The position numbers and the translations under genes were made by a program. 64,000 nucleotides of DNA from a virus. Shown in pieces: positions 34,940 through 43,294 of this stretch (within the stretch, counting starts at the first letter, position 1; each line of letters opens with the position of its first letter). Where the stretch lies: positions 1 to 64,000 of the IMG/VR virus record IMGVR_UViG_3300025096_000009, one strand, 5' to 3'. The notes under the pieces were generated by a model. It searched no databases. It saw only the letters and a list, made by a program, of their open reading frames with translations, and was not told where the DNA came from.

Positions 34940-35452
34940 TTAATCTCCGATAACTACCTCGCTAACGAATTGACCCGTAGCTGTAGTACCAGCGCCTCCA
35001 GCGGTTAGCGTAACCACACCAGCACTAGTAAGAGTCCCTGCCAAAGTACCTGCCACACCACCAGATTGCGTAGTCTGTACACCATATGCTGGCATGTCTG
35101 CTACAACTCCAGCCGTAACGTCAACACCTGCACCCATTGCATTTATGGCGTCTCCTTGATTATAGCTAGTTGAAAAACTGAAGGCAGATCCTGCGGTATT
35201 TATGTCATAAGTACCTACATCAAGAGTCGGTGCAGCAGTGGCGCTACCAGCAGTTAGAGCACCGAAGTGACCACTATTTGAAGTATCTACTTTTATATTT
35301 GATCCTGAGACTGTATAAGTTGAACCTAATCTAGTTCCACTTGTTGCTGCTCCATTAACTGTGAGCTGAGTACTTGTCGATAAGCGATGAACGAGATCTG
35401 CTCTTACCGGAGAGGCACTAAACAATATTAATAATGGGATTAACTTCCACAT
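34940..35452 (-). CDS. Secreted beta-rich protein with signal peptide
   Basis: 170 residues. Signal peptide MWKLIPLLILFSASPVRA, then a Gly/Thr/Ala-rich domain (TVSGSNIKVDTSNSGHFGAL; GGVAGTLAGTLTSAG). First of the three-gene secreted unit; related gene sets occur in T4-like cyanophages. The products may act in the periplasm or at the outer membrane, or in the virion. Confidence 0.65.
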   Translation of the reverse strand: MWKLIPLLILFSASPVRADLVHRLSTSTQLTVNGAATSGTRLGSTYTVSGSNIKVDTSNSGHFGALTAGSATAAPTLDVGTYDINTAGSAFSFSTSYNQGDAINAMGAGVDVTAGVVADMPAYGVQTTQSGGVAGTLAGTLTSAGVVTLTAGGAGTTATGQFVSEVVIGD

Positions 35453-35523
35453 GATGAGTAATAATTCTTTGGCGCAATATAAGTTTACCTGAGGTTAAAC
35501 TTAATACGTATTGCTACTATACG

Positions 35524-35988
35524 ATGCCTGAGAATGTAATTAAAGATCCTATAAAAGAGGATAGTTCTAAGAAGAAAAGTGTTCTTGGAAAAATGAAAGA
35601 TGCCCTTCTTCCTGATCAAGAAGAACAGGCCGCAATCATATCTACAGGTGTGAGAATCGTAGTACTTGGGTGGTCCGGTGCGATCTTGACTTTAAACTAC
35701 GTTTCCATCCCAGGAATACCTCAACAGAAAATAGATCCAACCTTCATAGCTTCAGTGTTCACGGGGGTTTTGGCGTCTTTTGGGATCGCTACAGCTAGTA
35801 AAAAAGGCGATGGCACGATGAAAATGAATGGTGATAGTAATGGGCAAGTAAGTAAGAAAGATATGGAGTCAATGATTGAAAAAGCAACTGCTAATTCTGC
35901 TGTACAAACTATTAGAATTGAGCAAGCTCCGTTAGTAATTAAGGCTGAAAGTCCTAATTCTAAAGATCCTACAAAATATGAGTTGTAA
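35524..35988 (+). CDS. Two-helix membrane protein (holin-like candidate)
   Basis: 154 residues. A charged N-terminus (KKKSVLGKMKDALLPDQEEQ) is followed by two membrane segments around residues 41-62 (GVRIVVLGWSGAILTLNYV) and 74-92 (FIASVFTGVLASFGIATA). A polar C-terminus carries IRIEQAPLVIKAE. The type is known from cyanophages. Length and topology fit a holin, but evidence is indirect. Confidence 0.5.
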   Translation: MPENVIKDPIKEDSSKKKSVLGKMKDALLPDQEEQAAIISTGVRIVVLGWSGAILTLNYVSIPGIPQQKIDPTFIASVFTGVLASFGIATASKKGDGTMKMNGDSNGQVSKKDMESMIEKATANSAVQTIRIEQAPLVIKAESPNSKDPTKYEL

Positions 35989-36032
35989 TTGAGTAAGGTC
36001 TAGGTAATATATGGACAGCATTTCATCTTCAT

Positions 36033-36830
36033 GTGCCGAACCTTCATTGGGGATGGGTTTCTGTGGTGTCCAAGAGCCCTACTTGGTTAAAGAAGCGTCC
36101 TGTCGATGTAAGTGATCTTGAGTCCGATGAAAAAGCTGAAGTATGTCCAGCTAGGCCAATAAGGCGCTGTAAAGTTTTAGATCGTAAAAATGACCATACA
36201 CAGTTAGAAACAGGTTTAGGGAAGTGGTGGATATCTGATGAGCATTGGTATGGTTTAACTGATGAGACGCCAGATGTCCCTTATTCAATAGATAGAGATT
36301 TGATCTATTTGAAGGACTTTCCTTACTATTATCAAGAGTCTGATAAGTGGGATGATAGTGCAGTTTTTACATTTTCAATGTGTTTGAAATACCTTAAAAC
36401 ACCTAGTATTAACGGTGTTATGGATTATCTAGATGTCCTTAATAAGCATGGTAAGAGTACTTCTAGAGAGGCAAATATGAAGTCTTTAGTCGAGTTTGGT
36501 AGGAAAGCTACTTTCACATATTCTGCTGATCCTCAAGACGTTAAGGACCAGATAAATAGAGGGTTACCAGTAGCAGCTAGTCTCTTATCCAAGGGTGATA
36601 TTACAAACCCAAATAGAGGAACACATCTTGTAGCTATTACTGGATATGGCGATGGATATTGGTTAGTTCAGGATCCTTTCGGAGAAATGGATCTAATTAA
36701 TGGCTTATGGTCTGATAGAAGTCCTAGGTCTGGTCAGAATGTTAAATATAATTTTGAGCAGATGGATAGACGTTTATTTGCTAGTGGCGGGGCATCCGGT
36801 TGGTGTTGGGTTAATTTCCGAAAATGTTGA
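36033..36830 (+). CDS. C39-peptidase-like protein, probably lacking the catalytic Cys
   Basis: 265 residues. Residues 92-260 follow the C39/papain-like layout: FPYYYQESDKWDDSAVFTFS, then GTHLVAITGYGDGYWLVQDP (His198, Asp214). At the position where related proteins carry the nucleophile Cys, this one appears to have Ser109 (WDDSAVF); the nearest Cys is 117. The N-terminal 90 residues may be an SH3-like wall-binding domain. A cell-wall or binding role is inferred. Confidence 0.55.
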   Translation: MPNLHWGWVSVVSKSPTWLKKRPVDVSDLESDEKAEVCPARPIRRCKVLDRKNDHTQLETGLGKWWISDEHWYGLTDETPDVPYSIDRDLIYLKDFPYYYQESDKWDDSAVFTFSMCLKYLKTPSINGVMDYLDVLNKHGKSTSREANMKSLVEFGRKATFTYSADPQDVKDQINRGLPVAASLLSKGDITNPNRGTHLVAITGYGDGYWLVQDPFGEMDLINGLWSDRSPRSGQNVKYNFEQMDRRLFASGGASGWCWVNFRKC

Positions 36831-36892
36831 GTCCTCTGTAAAGATTAGGGAGGGTTATTCTCATCTGAGATGTCAATTTACACTTTCGAATC

Positions 36893-37099
36893 ATGACCGA
36901 CGCTCCGAAATCATTAGATGATCAGTTACAAGATCAGCGTGAGCAACTAGAGACAACAATAAAAGATCTTGAAGCGCAGATTATGCGCGCTAAAGAAGCT
37001 TATTTGAAAATTTTAGGTGCTCAGGAATTCTCTGCAATTCAAAAACAACAAGCTGCAGCAGCTGAAGAAAACACCACTACCGAGGTCGTAGACCCCTAG
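36893..37099 (+). CDS. Small coiled-coil protein
   Basis: 68 residues. A heptad-like helix runs from about residue 8 to 52 (LDDQLQDQREQLETTIKDLE). Tail Ala/Glu/Thr-rich. No known domain; common small cyanophage type. Confidence 0.5.
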   Translation: MTDAPKSLDDQLQDQREQLETTIKDLEAQIMRAKEAYLKILGAQEFSAIQKQQAAAAEENTTTEVVDP

Positions 37100-37103
37100 A
37101 ACC

Positions 37104-37340
37104 ATGTTAGGCGAGTTGAACAAAAGTAGATATCGTGCCCTCGAGTTACTAGCGGAGCATGTACGTGCTCCATCTCGTGAACTCTCCATTAACGCAATCG
37201 TTAGTGATATTAGTGACGAAGACCTCCGCTGGGTTACTGATCGTATTCATTACTATCTTCTTAAATTATTGGAAGATGCGGAGAATGATCCAATAGAAGA
37301 GGAAATTATAACTATTTCAGAAGAAGCAGAGATTTGTTAA
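37104..37340 (+). CDS. Small acidic helical protein
   Basis: 78 residues starting MLGELNKSRYRALELLAEHV, helical and acidic at the end. Close to the previous gene, so likely in one unit. Unrecognised. Confidence 0.5.
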   Translation: MLGELNKSRYRALELLAEHVRAPSRELSINAIVSDISDEDLRWVTDRIHYYLLKLLEDAENDPIEEEIITISEEAEIC

Positions 37341-37370
37341 ACTGAAGTATTCGATTAATTATTTTTTCTC

Positions 37371-37544
37371 GTGGAACCTAAACGTGATCCTTATGAATTT
37401 TTACGTGAGAGAGCGTTAAAAGTTGCTGATGAGATGGAAGATCATAGAAATGAGAGAGACGTGAATATTGGACGTCGGGCAATTGCAGGTGAAAAGCCAT
37501 CTACTGTCAGAGAAAAGATGGATGACAGAGTCATTACTACTTAA
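37371..37544 (+). CDS. Small hydrophilic protein, GTG start
   Basis: 57 residues from GTG at 37371: MEPKRDPYEFLRERALKVAD and onward, with GRRAIAGEKPSTVREKMDDR. Composition is clearly protein-like and it fills the gap between two small genes on the same strand. Function unknown. Confidence 0.5.
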   Translation: MEPKRDPYEFLRERALKVADEMEDHRNERDVNIGRRAIAGEKPSTVREKMDDRVITT

Positions 37545-37558
37545 TTGAGGATAGTGCT

Positions 37559-37813
37559 ATGAATGAACCATTGTGGGGGCCATTAAAGAAAGAGCACAGT
37601 TCCGGTACGAATTCATGGGGGTCTAGTCAATGGGCTAAATCTTTAGGTGCTGCTAATGCATTTCAAAGTCTTCGCGCTAGCGATTTATTAAAACAAATGG
37701 ATAGACAATATATTCCAAAGTCAACTCTTTTAGGACAATATTGGGATCAAGCCGGAAACCCTACAGATGGTCCAGCTTTGCACGAATCTGGTTTAACTAA
37801 GTTTGGATTCTAA
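37559..37813 (+). CDS. Small hypothetical protein
   Basis: 84 residues, starting MNEPLWGPLKKEHSSGTNSW; polar with Trp/Gly/Ser. It ends one base before the oxygenase gene on the other strand. Similar in style to virion-type small proteins here. Confidence 0.45.
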   Translation: MNEPLWGPLKKEHSSGTNSWGSSQWAKSLGAANAFQSLRASDLLKQMDRQYIPKSTLLGQYWDQAGNPTDGPALHESGLTKFGF

Positions 37814-38620
37814 TTAAATTAGTGACCAGCTCCTCCACCATTTAGTTATTACATACTTATTACCTTTTATTGGAGGTAAAGCTTCGTGCATAGTTTTATA
37901 GTTAGGTTTTCCATTTTGATATAAATTATTCCATGCAAGTAGAAGACCTTGTTCTGGCCGAACTTTTAGATTAAGGCGTTTGAAATAAGTTTCTCCTCCC
38001 TCTTCAACGTCATTTAAGTAAATCAGGGTTGTCCATGTACGTTGCCCCATCCATTCGCAATACACTTGATATTGTTTCTTACTCCTTGGTGGGAAGAAAT
38101 CCCAATGCTCTTTATAATACTGGCCTGGACTATATTTTTGAGCTTGTAAAGCTTCTCCTAAGAAAGGATCTAGCTCCATTAAGTCTTCTAGCTTCTCGTC
38201 TAAATCTAAAATTAACTCTGCTGGAAAGTCATGTAAATCTGCCGTTTCGCTAGTTCTATAGTCAGATGTTAGAGCTGAATCAGTGTCGTTTGCGAGAGTA
38301 GATTTTCTAGTAGATTTATTTATACATTCAATTATGTCTTTGCATTCTCCAGGGGAGAGAAATTCATTATATGCATACACTTGTGTAAAGGGATAGTTAA
38401 GTTTATCTGCCTTTTCTTCTATGGGATTGTCATAGAATGCTCCATAGTTAATCCATTCAGGTTCCTCTTTGAAGTTACACAGTTGAAGTAGATCTTCAAT
38501 ATCTTGATCACTTAGTTCGTAGGCTTCTTTAAAAGATCTTAAGAGTTGTTTCTTAGTAACACCACATAATGCAGATCTAGTAAGAGGTTTGACTAATGAT
38601 GCTAATTCAGAGGTATTCAT
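37814..38620 (-). CDS. 2-oxoglutarate/Fe(II) oxygenase (prolyl 4-hydroxylase-like)
   Basis: 268 residues with a typical double-stranded beta-helix. YRTSE (121-125), HWDFF (His172, Asp174 iron ligands), WTTLIYLNDVEEGGETYF (195-213 region) and HEALPP (His245, third iron ligand), then GNKYVITKWWR with the 2-oxoglutarate-binding basic residue. The N-terminal 75 residues are helical and have no known domain. Such enzymes hydroxylate proteins or nucleic-acid-linked substrates and are common in cyanophages. The substrate is unknown. Opposite strand to both neighbours. Confidence 0.88.
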   Translation of the reverse strand: MNTSELASLVKPLTRSALCGVTKKQLLRSFKEAYELSDQDIEDLLQLCNFKEEPEWINYGAFYDNPIEEKADKLNYPFTQVYAYNEFLSPGECKDIIECINKSTRKSTLANDTDSALTSDYRTSETADLHDFPAELILDLDEKLEDLMELDPFLGEALQAQKYSPGQYYKEHWDFFPPRSKKQYQVYCEWMGQRTWTTLIYLNDVEEGGETYFKRLNLKVRPEQGLLLAWNNLYQNGKPNYKTMHEALPPIKGNKYVITKWWRSWSLI

Positions 38621-38745
38621 TTTTAAGTTCCATTACTCGTAGAATATGTGAGTGTAACTATATGTGCAAGTGGAGTTAATTGTTCTCAACTTCATAGTAA
38701 TATTTGGAGGAAGCTACGGAATAAGTACGCTTCTTCTTAGCCGTA

Positions 38746-39051
38746 GTGAAAAGAAACGCAGTGGTAGCCGTTCTAGGCGAGGAATTGCAGCGTCAGTTCA
38801 TCGCTGGTAATATAAAGATAAGGTTCAAACTTTTTATGGATGCATTAGAGCTTCCGGTTGACGTAGAATTCACTATTCACGCTGCCTCTCTAGCGATTCA
38901 AAATCTGGATCGCTCAGATCTAGAGGAGGCTTTCGTTGAAATGCTCCACCAAAAAGCGTTAGATAAGCAGATGTTTTTTAACATTCTGAAGGACCACGGC
39001 ATTGATGCCGACATTAAATTCAACATCTCCACGATGGGACAGATCTCCTAA
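38746..39051 (+). CDS. Small hypothetical protein, GTG start
   Basis: 101 residues: KRNAVVAVLGEELQRQFIAG, then alternating helix and strand. GTG at 38746 fits the coding frame best. Followed 5 bp later by the next plus gene. No family recognised. Confidence 0.5.
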   Translation: MKRNAVVAVLGEELQRQFIAGNIKIRFKLFMDALELPVDVEFTIHAASLAIQNLDRSDLEEAFVEMLHQKALDKQMFFNILKDHGIDADIKFNISTMGQIS

Positions 39052-39056
39052 ATACC

Positions 39057-39440
39057 ATGGCTACTCGCACCATTGAAGGCACTCTAGACACACAAAGCGT
39101 TGACGCTGGCTCTGAGATTACTTATCTCGGTTCTACAGCTGCAGCAAATCCTGGCGAAGCTATTAGAGGGTTTCGTATTAATCCAGGTGGCACTGGCGAC
39201 ATCAAGGTAACACTTGACCGCAGTAACTCCATCAATACTATGGAGATTTTCCAAGAGGATGCTTATACAGGCGGAAGTGCACCTAACGGCTATAAAAAAT
39301 TTACTAATATTGCTAGAGATGGAAAAGGTAAAGGGGCAGTAGCAGTAACAGTAACTAATGCAGCTAAGAATTATGTTGTTCTCTTGAAGTTAGACGGCTA
39401 TTCTAGTGTTAGCTACAGCGGAAGCGTTGTCGTCCCATAA
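39057..39440 (+). CDS. Small beta-rich virion-type protein
   Basis: 127 residues, beta-rich and Gly/Thr/Asn-rich (EITYLGSTAAANPGEAIRGF; ending SVSYSGSVVVP). Resembles surface proteins in the main virion operon. Its end overlaps the start of the lysozyme-like gene. Confidence 0.5.
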   Translation: MATRTIEGTLDTQSVDAGSEITYLGSTAAANPGEAIRGFRINPGGTGDIKVTLDRSNSINTMEIFQEDAYTGGSAPNGYKKFTNIARDGKGKGAVAVTVTNAAKNYVVLLKLDGYSSVSYSGSVVVP

Positions 39441-40173
39441 GAAAAAGAAAGTTCAAGATAGGTGGAAAGAACATCCTTTTCTCACCAGAAGGGGTATTAA
39501 TTTAATAAAAACTCACTCAATGCCTCGTACTCACATCGGTATGGGGCGTTATGCTGCTTATAAGGACTATGGGGAGGATATTTGGCGTATTGGATATGGA
39601 AGTACAAAATTAGGGAAAAGATGGCTCAGTGCTTCAGATAAGGCTACTAGGGAAGAGATTGATTTACAGCTTGAAGAAGATTTAAAAGAGTTCTCTGATT
39701 TAGTAGCTAAATATGTTTTAGTACCTTTAAACCTTAATAGAAGAGCAGCTGTTCTTAGCTTTGCTCATAGCATTGGGATATCATCGTTAAAGACTTGTCG
39801 TTTATTAGAACTAATTAACGGTTCTGCCAGTAAGAACACGCTTATTAAGGAGTGGAGTCCTTATATCAACAGAATTTGGATGTCTGGTGGGGATCTGATG
39901 AGAGATAGACGTCGGGTTGAGCTTGATACCTATTTTTCGGCGGATAAGGATATTCCCACTCTTGTTCCTCATCACTGTCGGTTGAAGAAATGCTTATTAA
40001 ATCTCCCTGAGACTTATACTGGGGCTCCCAATCAGTTGAAAGCAATTGAATATCTTGAGAGAAAGTTACTTCAGTGGGATCCTTCTGAAGAGACTCTTCG
40101 TCAGTTTTTCCGGTATTGGACTCAGAAGCCCACTGGTCTAGGATCTCCGCCGCCTCGGGCTCGAAATGTTTAA
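39406..40173 (+). CDS. GH24 lysozyme-like protein, catalytic Glu not evident
   Basis: 255 residues if GTG at 39406 is used; TTG at 39427 would also fit, giving 248. The region RYAAYKDYGEDIWRIGYGST and NLNRRAAVLSFAHSIGIS match the T4-type lysozyme fold that cuts peptidoglycan. At the expected Glu position (before YAAYKD) the sequence reads HSMPRTHIGMGRY, with no Glu. A second C-terminal segment (YTGAPNQLKAIEYLERKLLQ and RQFFRYWTQKP) is extra. The last 308 bp overlap an opposite-strand frame. May be a virion-associated or inactive lysozyme homologue. Confidence 0.6.
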   Translation: MLATAEALSSHKKKKVQDRWKEHPFLTRRGINLIKTHSMPRTHIGMGRYAAYKDYGEDIWRIGYGSTKLGKRWLSASDKATREEIDLQLEEDLKEFSDLVAKYVLVPLNLNRRAAVLSFAHSIGISSLKTCRLLELINGSASKNTLIKEWSPYINRIWMSGGDLMRDRRRVELDTYFSADKDIPTLVPHHCRLKKCLLNLPETYTGAPNQLKAIEYLERKLLQWDPSEETLRQFFRYWTQKPTGLGSPPPRARNV

Positions 40174-40240
40174 GCATGTCTAGTGCATCCATCAGTTGGA
40201 GTTCAGGAGTGTAATTTTCTATGAAGGTTTTGTACTGCAT
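39866..40240 (-). CDS. Possible small protein antisense to lysozyme-like gene
   Basis: 124 residues starting MQYKTFIENYTPELQLMDAL, with a plausible helical start and an acidic, Ser/Asp-rich remainder. Most of it is antisense to the 39406 gene (308 bp), so it may be a shadow. It begins inside the end of the 40219 gene, in the order expected for the minus unit. Confidence 0.3.
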   Translation of the reverse strand: MQYKTFIENYTPELQLMDALDMLKHFEPEAAEILDQWASESNTGKTDEESLQKDPTEVTFSQDIQLLSTDWEPQYKSQGDLISISSTDSDEEQEWEYPYPPKNRYQAQPDVYLSSDPHQTSKFC

Positions 40241-40539
40241 GAAGGAAGAGCCTTTGGTTGATCTGCTTGATTCTTTAAACCTATTTTAAGCAGTACTAAA
40301 TAGCCGATTAAGTCCATAATGACGTCTTCATCCTCGCCAATCAACCCCACTCCTTTCTGAATTCGGTTTAATTTGTCGTCAATTCTGACTAATAACTGCT
40401 CAACTGCACTTGATTTACTAAATATACGAGCTGGTTCAAGAGCAGAATTGCCATATTTCTTATTTTTGTACAGTAAAAGTTCTTTTACATCATCACAGAC
40501 AGCTGCTATTTCAAGTTGAGTTCCTGTCATTTCTAACAT
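40219..40539 (-). CDS. DUF1599/Nmad1-like nucleotide-modification-associated protein
   Basis: 106 residues. LLLYKNKKYGNSALEP and RIDDKLNRIQ plus EDVIMDLIGYLVLLKI match the small Nmad1/DUF1599 domain found with modified-nucleotide gene sets and thymidylate-type enzymes in phages. It is followed by, or overlaps, a possible small gene. A role in nucleotide metabolism is likely, exact activity unknown. Confidence 0.6.
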   Translation of the reverse strand: MLEMTGTQLEIAAVCDDVKELLLYKNKKYGNSALEPARIFSKSSAVEQLLVRIDDKLNRIQKGVGLIGEDEDVIMDLIGYLVLLKIGLKNQADQPKALPSCSTKPS

Positions 40540-40557
40540 GGATCTTAAAATCTCAAT

Positions 40558-41184
40558 TTAGCAGATAACTCTGCCTAAATTAGAAAAAATTTCTTCAAAT
40601 CTCTTGGTTTGATCAAAACCAAACTCCAAACTTGGTAGATATATAAAGTAGCCCCAATACATTGGTGATTTCAAGGTATATAACTTCTTTCCATGTATAG
40701 TATTTGCCCTATCAGTCGGTATGCAGACTGGAAAATCCCACATTTCGGGACAAATTCTAATCATTTCCGGATAAATTGTATAAAAGAGAGCTTCTGGTAT
40801 ATTTCTGAGCTTCCATTCTTTTACTAAACGTCTAAACCAAATTACAGAGGGTGCTTTAGCGGCTGCACCAGCTCTTACGCTCCATCTCCACGTCCCTCTT
40901 TCCTTACTGAACGAACAACGGCCAAATGTTGGTGGAAATAAGTATGTTTTACCTGTCCAAGGTTCTTGAATATTTAAACCATCTTCTTTTAGGGTATATA
41001 TTTTTTTAGCCCTTAAAAACTCAGCATTTGCGCTGTGAGTGGAACATGGATCTAAGTCAATATCACCTAGAAGAGCATAGATATAGGGTAAATATTCAGC
41101 AGGAGTTAGCCAGTCGTCATTAAGGTGAGCTATTCGTCCTAAGACAAATTTATAATTCGCCCACCGTAGCTTTTTCTTATTCAC
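40558..41184 (-). CDS. Dam-like N6-adenine methyltransferase family protein, altered motif
   Basis: 208 residues. DDWLTPAEYL, DIDLDPCSTHSANAEFLRAK and EDGLNIQEPW follow the phage DNA N6-adenine methyltransferase family (PF05869 type). The active motif (D/N)PPY is replaced by FPPTFG (residues 83-88) in the right place. It may be an inactive relative or may act on another substrate. Its start overlaps the end of the next upstream gene by a few bases. Confidence 0.6.
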   Translation of the reverse strand: MNKKKLRWANYKFVLGRIAHLNDDWLTPAEYLPYIYALLGDIDLDPCSTHSANAEFLRAKKIYTLKEDGLNIQEPWTGKTYLFPPTFGRCSFSKERGTWRWSVRAGAAAKAPSVIWFRRLVKEWKLRNIPEALFYTIYPEMIRICPEMWDFPVCIPTDRANTIHGKKLYTLKSPMYWGYFIYLPSLEFGFDQTKRFEEIFSNLGRVIC

Positions 41185-41588
41185 ATCATTTTTATAAAAT
41201 CAGCCCCTTCATTGTCATGTTTGTAGTGTATAAGTTCCATTTTCTCTTGATCTTGGATGATAAATAGTGATTCCTTACCAAATTCTAGTTTTTCAGCGTG
41301 AGTTATTGCCTTCTGCATCACCTCTGCAACTCCAGTCATATCCCTGTTATTAAAGTCATTAAGAGCATTCATTAAGTGATCTACGGTTAAATAGAACATG
41401 CTTTTCTTCTCTGGTGCATCTGGAACATAAACCATTGCTCCAGGTCCTTCTTTTTTATAGAACTCGGCATAGAACTCACACATATCGGCACAGATGCGCT
41501 CGATAGTTAATTTCAGTAGTTTTGCTTCATCGTCATTTTTCACCGTGTGAAGAAGTTTTTTTAGTAGCTTGTTACGTCTGTTTGTCAT
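41181..41588 (-). CDS. Hypothetical protein
   Basis: 135 residues, mostly helical, Lys/Glu-rich with NKLLKKLLHTVKNDDEAKLL at the N-terminus. ATG precedes the Dam-like gene; stop and start overlap (ATGA). No family recognised. Confidence 0.5.
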   Translation of the reverse strand: MTNRRNKLLKKLLHTVKNDDEAKLLKLTIERICADMCEFYAEFYKKEGPGAMVYVPDAPEKKSMFYLTVDHLMNALNDFNNRDMTGVAEVMQKAITHAEKLEFGKESLFIIQDQEKMELIHYKHDNEGADFIKMM

Positions 41589-41613
41589 AAGATTCTCTAA
41601 CTGATTAAGTTTA

Positions 41614-42207
41614 TCAAGATTTTTCTTTATTTCCAGGCTTTTCTCTCAAGACTGATTTGATGAGGTGTCCTAATCCTGATTTTTTTAAGGTTTCTAAGAG
41701 CTTAGGTAGAGGTTGATATAGGACTACAGCTTTCTGCATGTTGCCAATTTTTTTTATTAATTTGCCATTTTCATCTCTTAATTTTGTCAATTCACCTTGG
41801 CGTATTAAATATTCTGCGACACATCGATAGCGACGTTTTTCTGCCAAGTTGATTTCTGGGTAGCGATCACAGATAGTACTTGTTCTCATATCGCTGAAGG
41901 TTAATCTGATTTGATCTGCTAAAGAGAGACCAAGCATTAAGTCTGTTGTACTCGTTTCATAGCTGCATATCAATTCAAGATACCTGTGTAGGTCTGCGTT
42001 TTCAAAGCTACCTGATGGAGGTATGAATATCTCTACTTGTTCGATTAGTGAATCTACTAAGAGGTCTCTATAGTTCTTAACTGTGACTGTGTTTATATCT
42101 AATTCGGAGAATCGATAACTTTGATAGACATTTTCATCTGTATCTATCGGTTCATATTCTGTTTGATTTAAAGCTTCAATCCACGCCTCGTTTTTTATAA
42201 CTGTCAT
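41614..42207 (-). CDS. Hypothetical protein
   Basis: 197 residues, mixed helix/strand, ending in a basic tail (SVLREKPGNKEKS). It includes DRYPEINLAEKRRYRCVAEY and RDENGKLIKKIGNMQKAV. No family recognised. Part of the leftward accessory unit. Confidence 0.45.
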   Translation of the reverse strand: MTVIKNEAWIEALNQTEYEPIDTDENVYQSYRFSELDINTVTVKNYRDLLVDSLIEQVEIFIPPSGSFENADLHRYLELICSYETSTTDLMLGLSLADQIRLTFSDMRTSTICDRYPEINLAEKRRYRCVAEYLIRQGELTKLRDENGKLIKKIGNMQKAVVLYQPLPKLLETLKKSGLGHLIKSVLREKPGNKEKS

Positions 42208-42224
42208 TCGAGGTCCGAGGTTAT

Positions 42225-42614
42225 CTAAAGCTTAGCGGAGTTTTTATAATTATTCCATTGTTGGCGATGATCTATTTGAAGAACATACTCATAATATTCT
42301 CGAATATCTGCCATATGTTCGTCTATTGAGGTAACTAAATACCATTTAGATCCGTGAATTTCTTTTAGTCTTTTTTCGCATTTGGTTCTTGATCCACCAT
42401 AGTTTTCGGCTTCCCATATAGCTTTAGCAAAGTTTTTTTGAGTATGTGTAAGTAGGTTATTTTCCAAGTCATCTATAGACACTTGTGCTATAAGTTGGTT
42501 AAACTCTTTAAGGAAAGGATACTGTTTATCATGCGCCGACCCATTACTTATGCTGAGTTGCTCTTGATCCTCGCACTTTTGCCTGTTGGCGTTATCGGTG
42601 TTCAACATTTGCAC
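42225..42614 (-). CDS. Hypothetical protein
   Basis: 129 residues, helical, with YGGSRTKCEKRLKEIHGSKW and a Gln/Asn-rich end. The start is uncertain: the N-terminal 30 residues look weak and later starts are possible. It faces the plus-strand gene at 42663. Confidence 0.4.
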   Translation of the reverse strand: MQMLNTDNANRQKCEDQEQLSISNGSAHDKQYPFLKEFNQLIAQVSIDDLENNLLTHTQKNFAKAIWEAENYGGSRTKCEKRLKEIHGSKWYLVTSIDEHMADIREYYEYVLQIDHRQQWNNYKNSAKL

Positions 42615-42662
42615 GGGTTTGTGACAGATAGAATCAGTATAGAAGTTAAGCTTAAATAGACA

Positions 42663-43289
42663 ATGGGTAGGAAGTCACCTCCACCACCACAGGTTATAAT
42701 GCCTCCACCACCGCCACCTTCGACGATTGTGACGGATGTGACTCCTACGGAGACATACCAGGATGCAACGGATTATTTAAGACGTTTAGATGCACGTGAA
42801 GAAGCAATCGAGAAAAGAAGGTGGGATGCTGGAGAAACTCCTGGGAATATAAGATCCTCTCATGCAGCTATTAATTTACGAAATGCTGAATTAGCAAATA
42901 ATTTAGATCGTGGATCTTCATTCCCTGGAACACCTAATTTTGGATCTCAGACTAATCCAGGACTAATGTCTGGTACAGGTGCTGTTATGAGTACTTTAGG
43001 TACAGGTGCTAATACTGGTAGTACTAGTAGACAAGCACGAATTAGACCAGATCAAATGTCACCTACTGCTCAGGCAGCTGCTGTTACTGGACCTGAGGCT
43101 CGTCTTGCTAATGCTCAAAAAGCCTATTGGTTAGCGGAGCAACAGAAGAACAATGAGCAGTTTTCTTATCCTGATTTTGAAGAGCCTTCATGGGCTGATC
43201 GTGACTGGTATCCAGTTGTTGATAAATGGAAAGAACGGAGCGATAAAATTGAAGTAGATGACTCTCCACCTAGAGTAGTTTCTATGTAA
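42663..43289 (+). CDS. Pro-rich N-terminus virion-type protein
   Basis: 208 residues. Starts with polyproline tracts (PPPPQVIMPPPPPPS), then helical and Gly/Thr-rich parts and a Trp-rich end (EEPSWADRDWYP). It is a lone plus-strand gene between minus-strand genes, and its style matches the main virion operon rather than its neighbours. Confidence 0.5.
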   Translation: MGRKSPPPPQVIMPPPPPPSTIVTDVTPTETYQDATDYLRRLDAREEAIEKRRWDAGETPGNIRSSHAAINLRNAELANNLDRGSSFPGTPNFGSQTNPGLMSGTGAVMSTLGTGANTGSTSRQARIRPDQMSPTAQAAAVTGPEARLANAQKAYWLAEQQKNNEQFSYPDFEEPSWADRDWYPVVDKWKERSDKIEVDDSPPRVVSM

Positions 43290-43294
43290 TAGTC

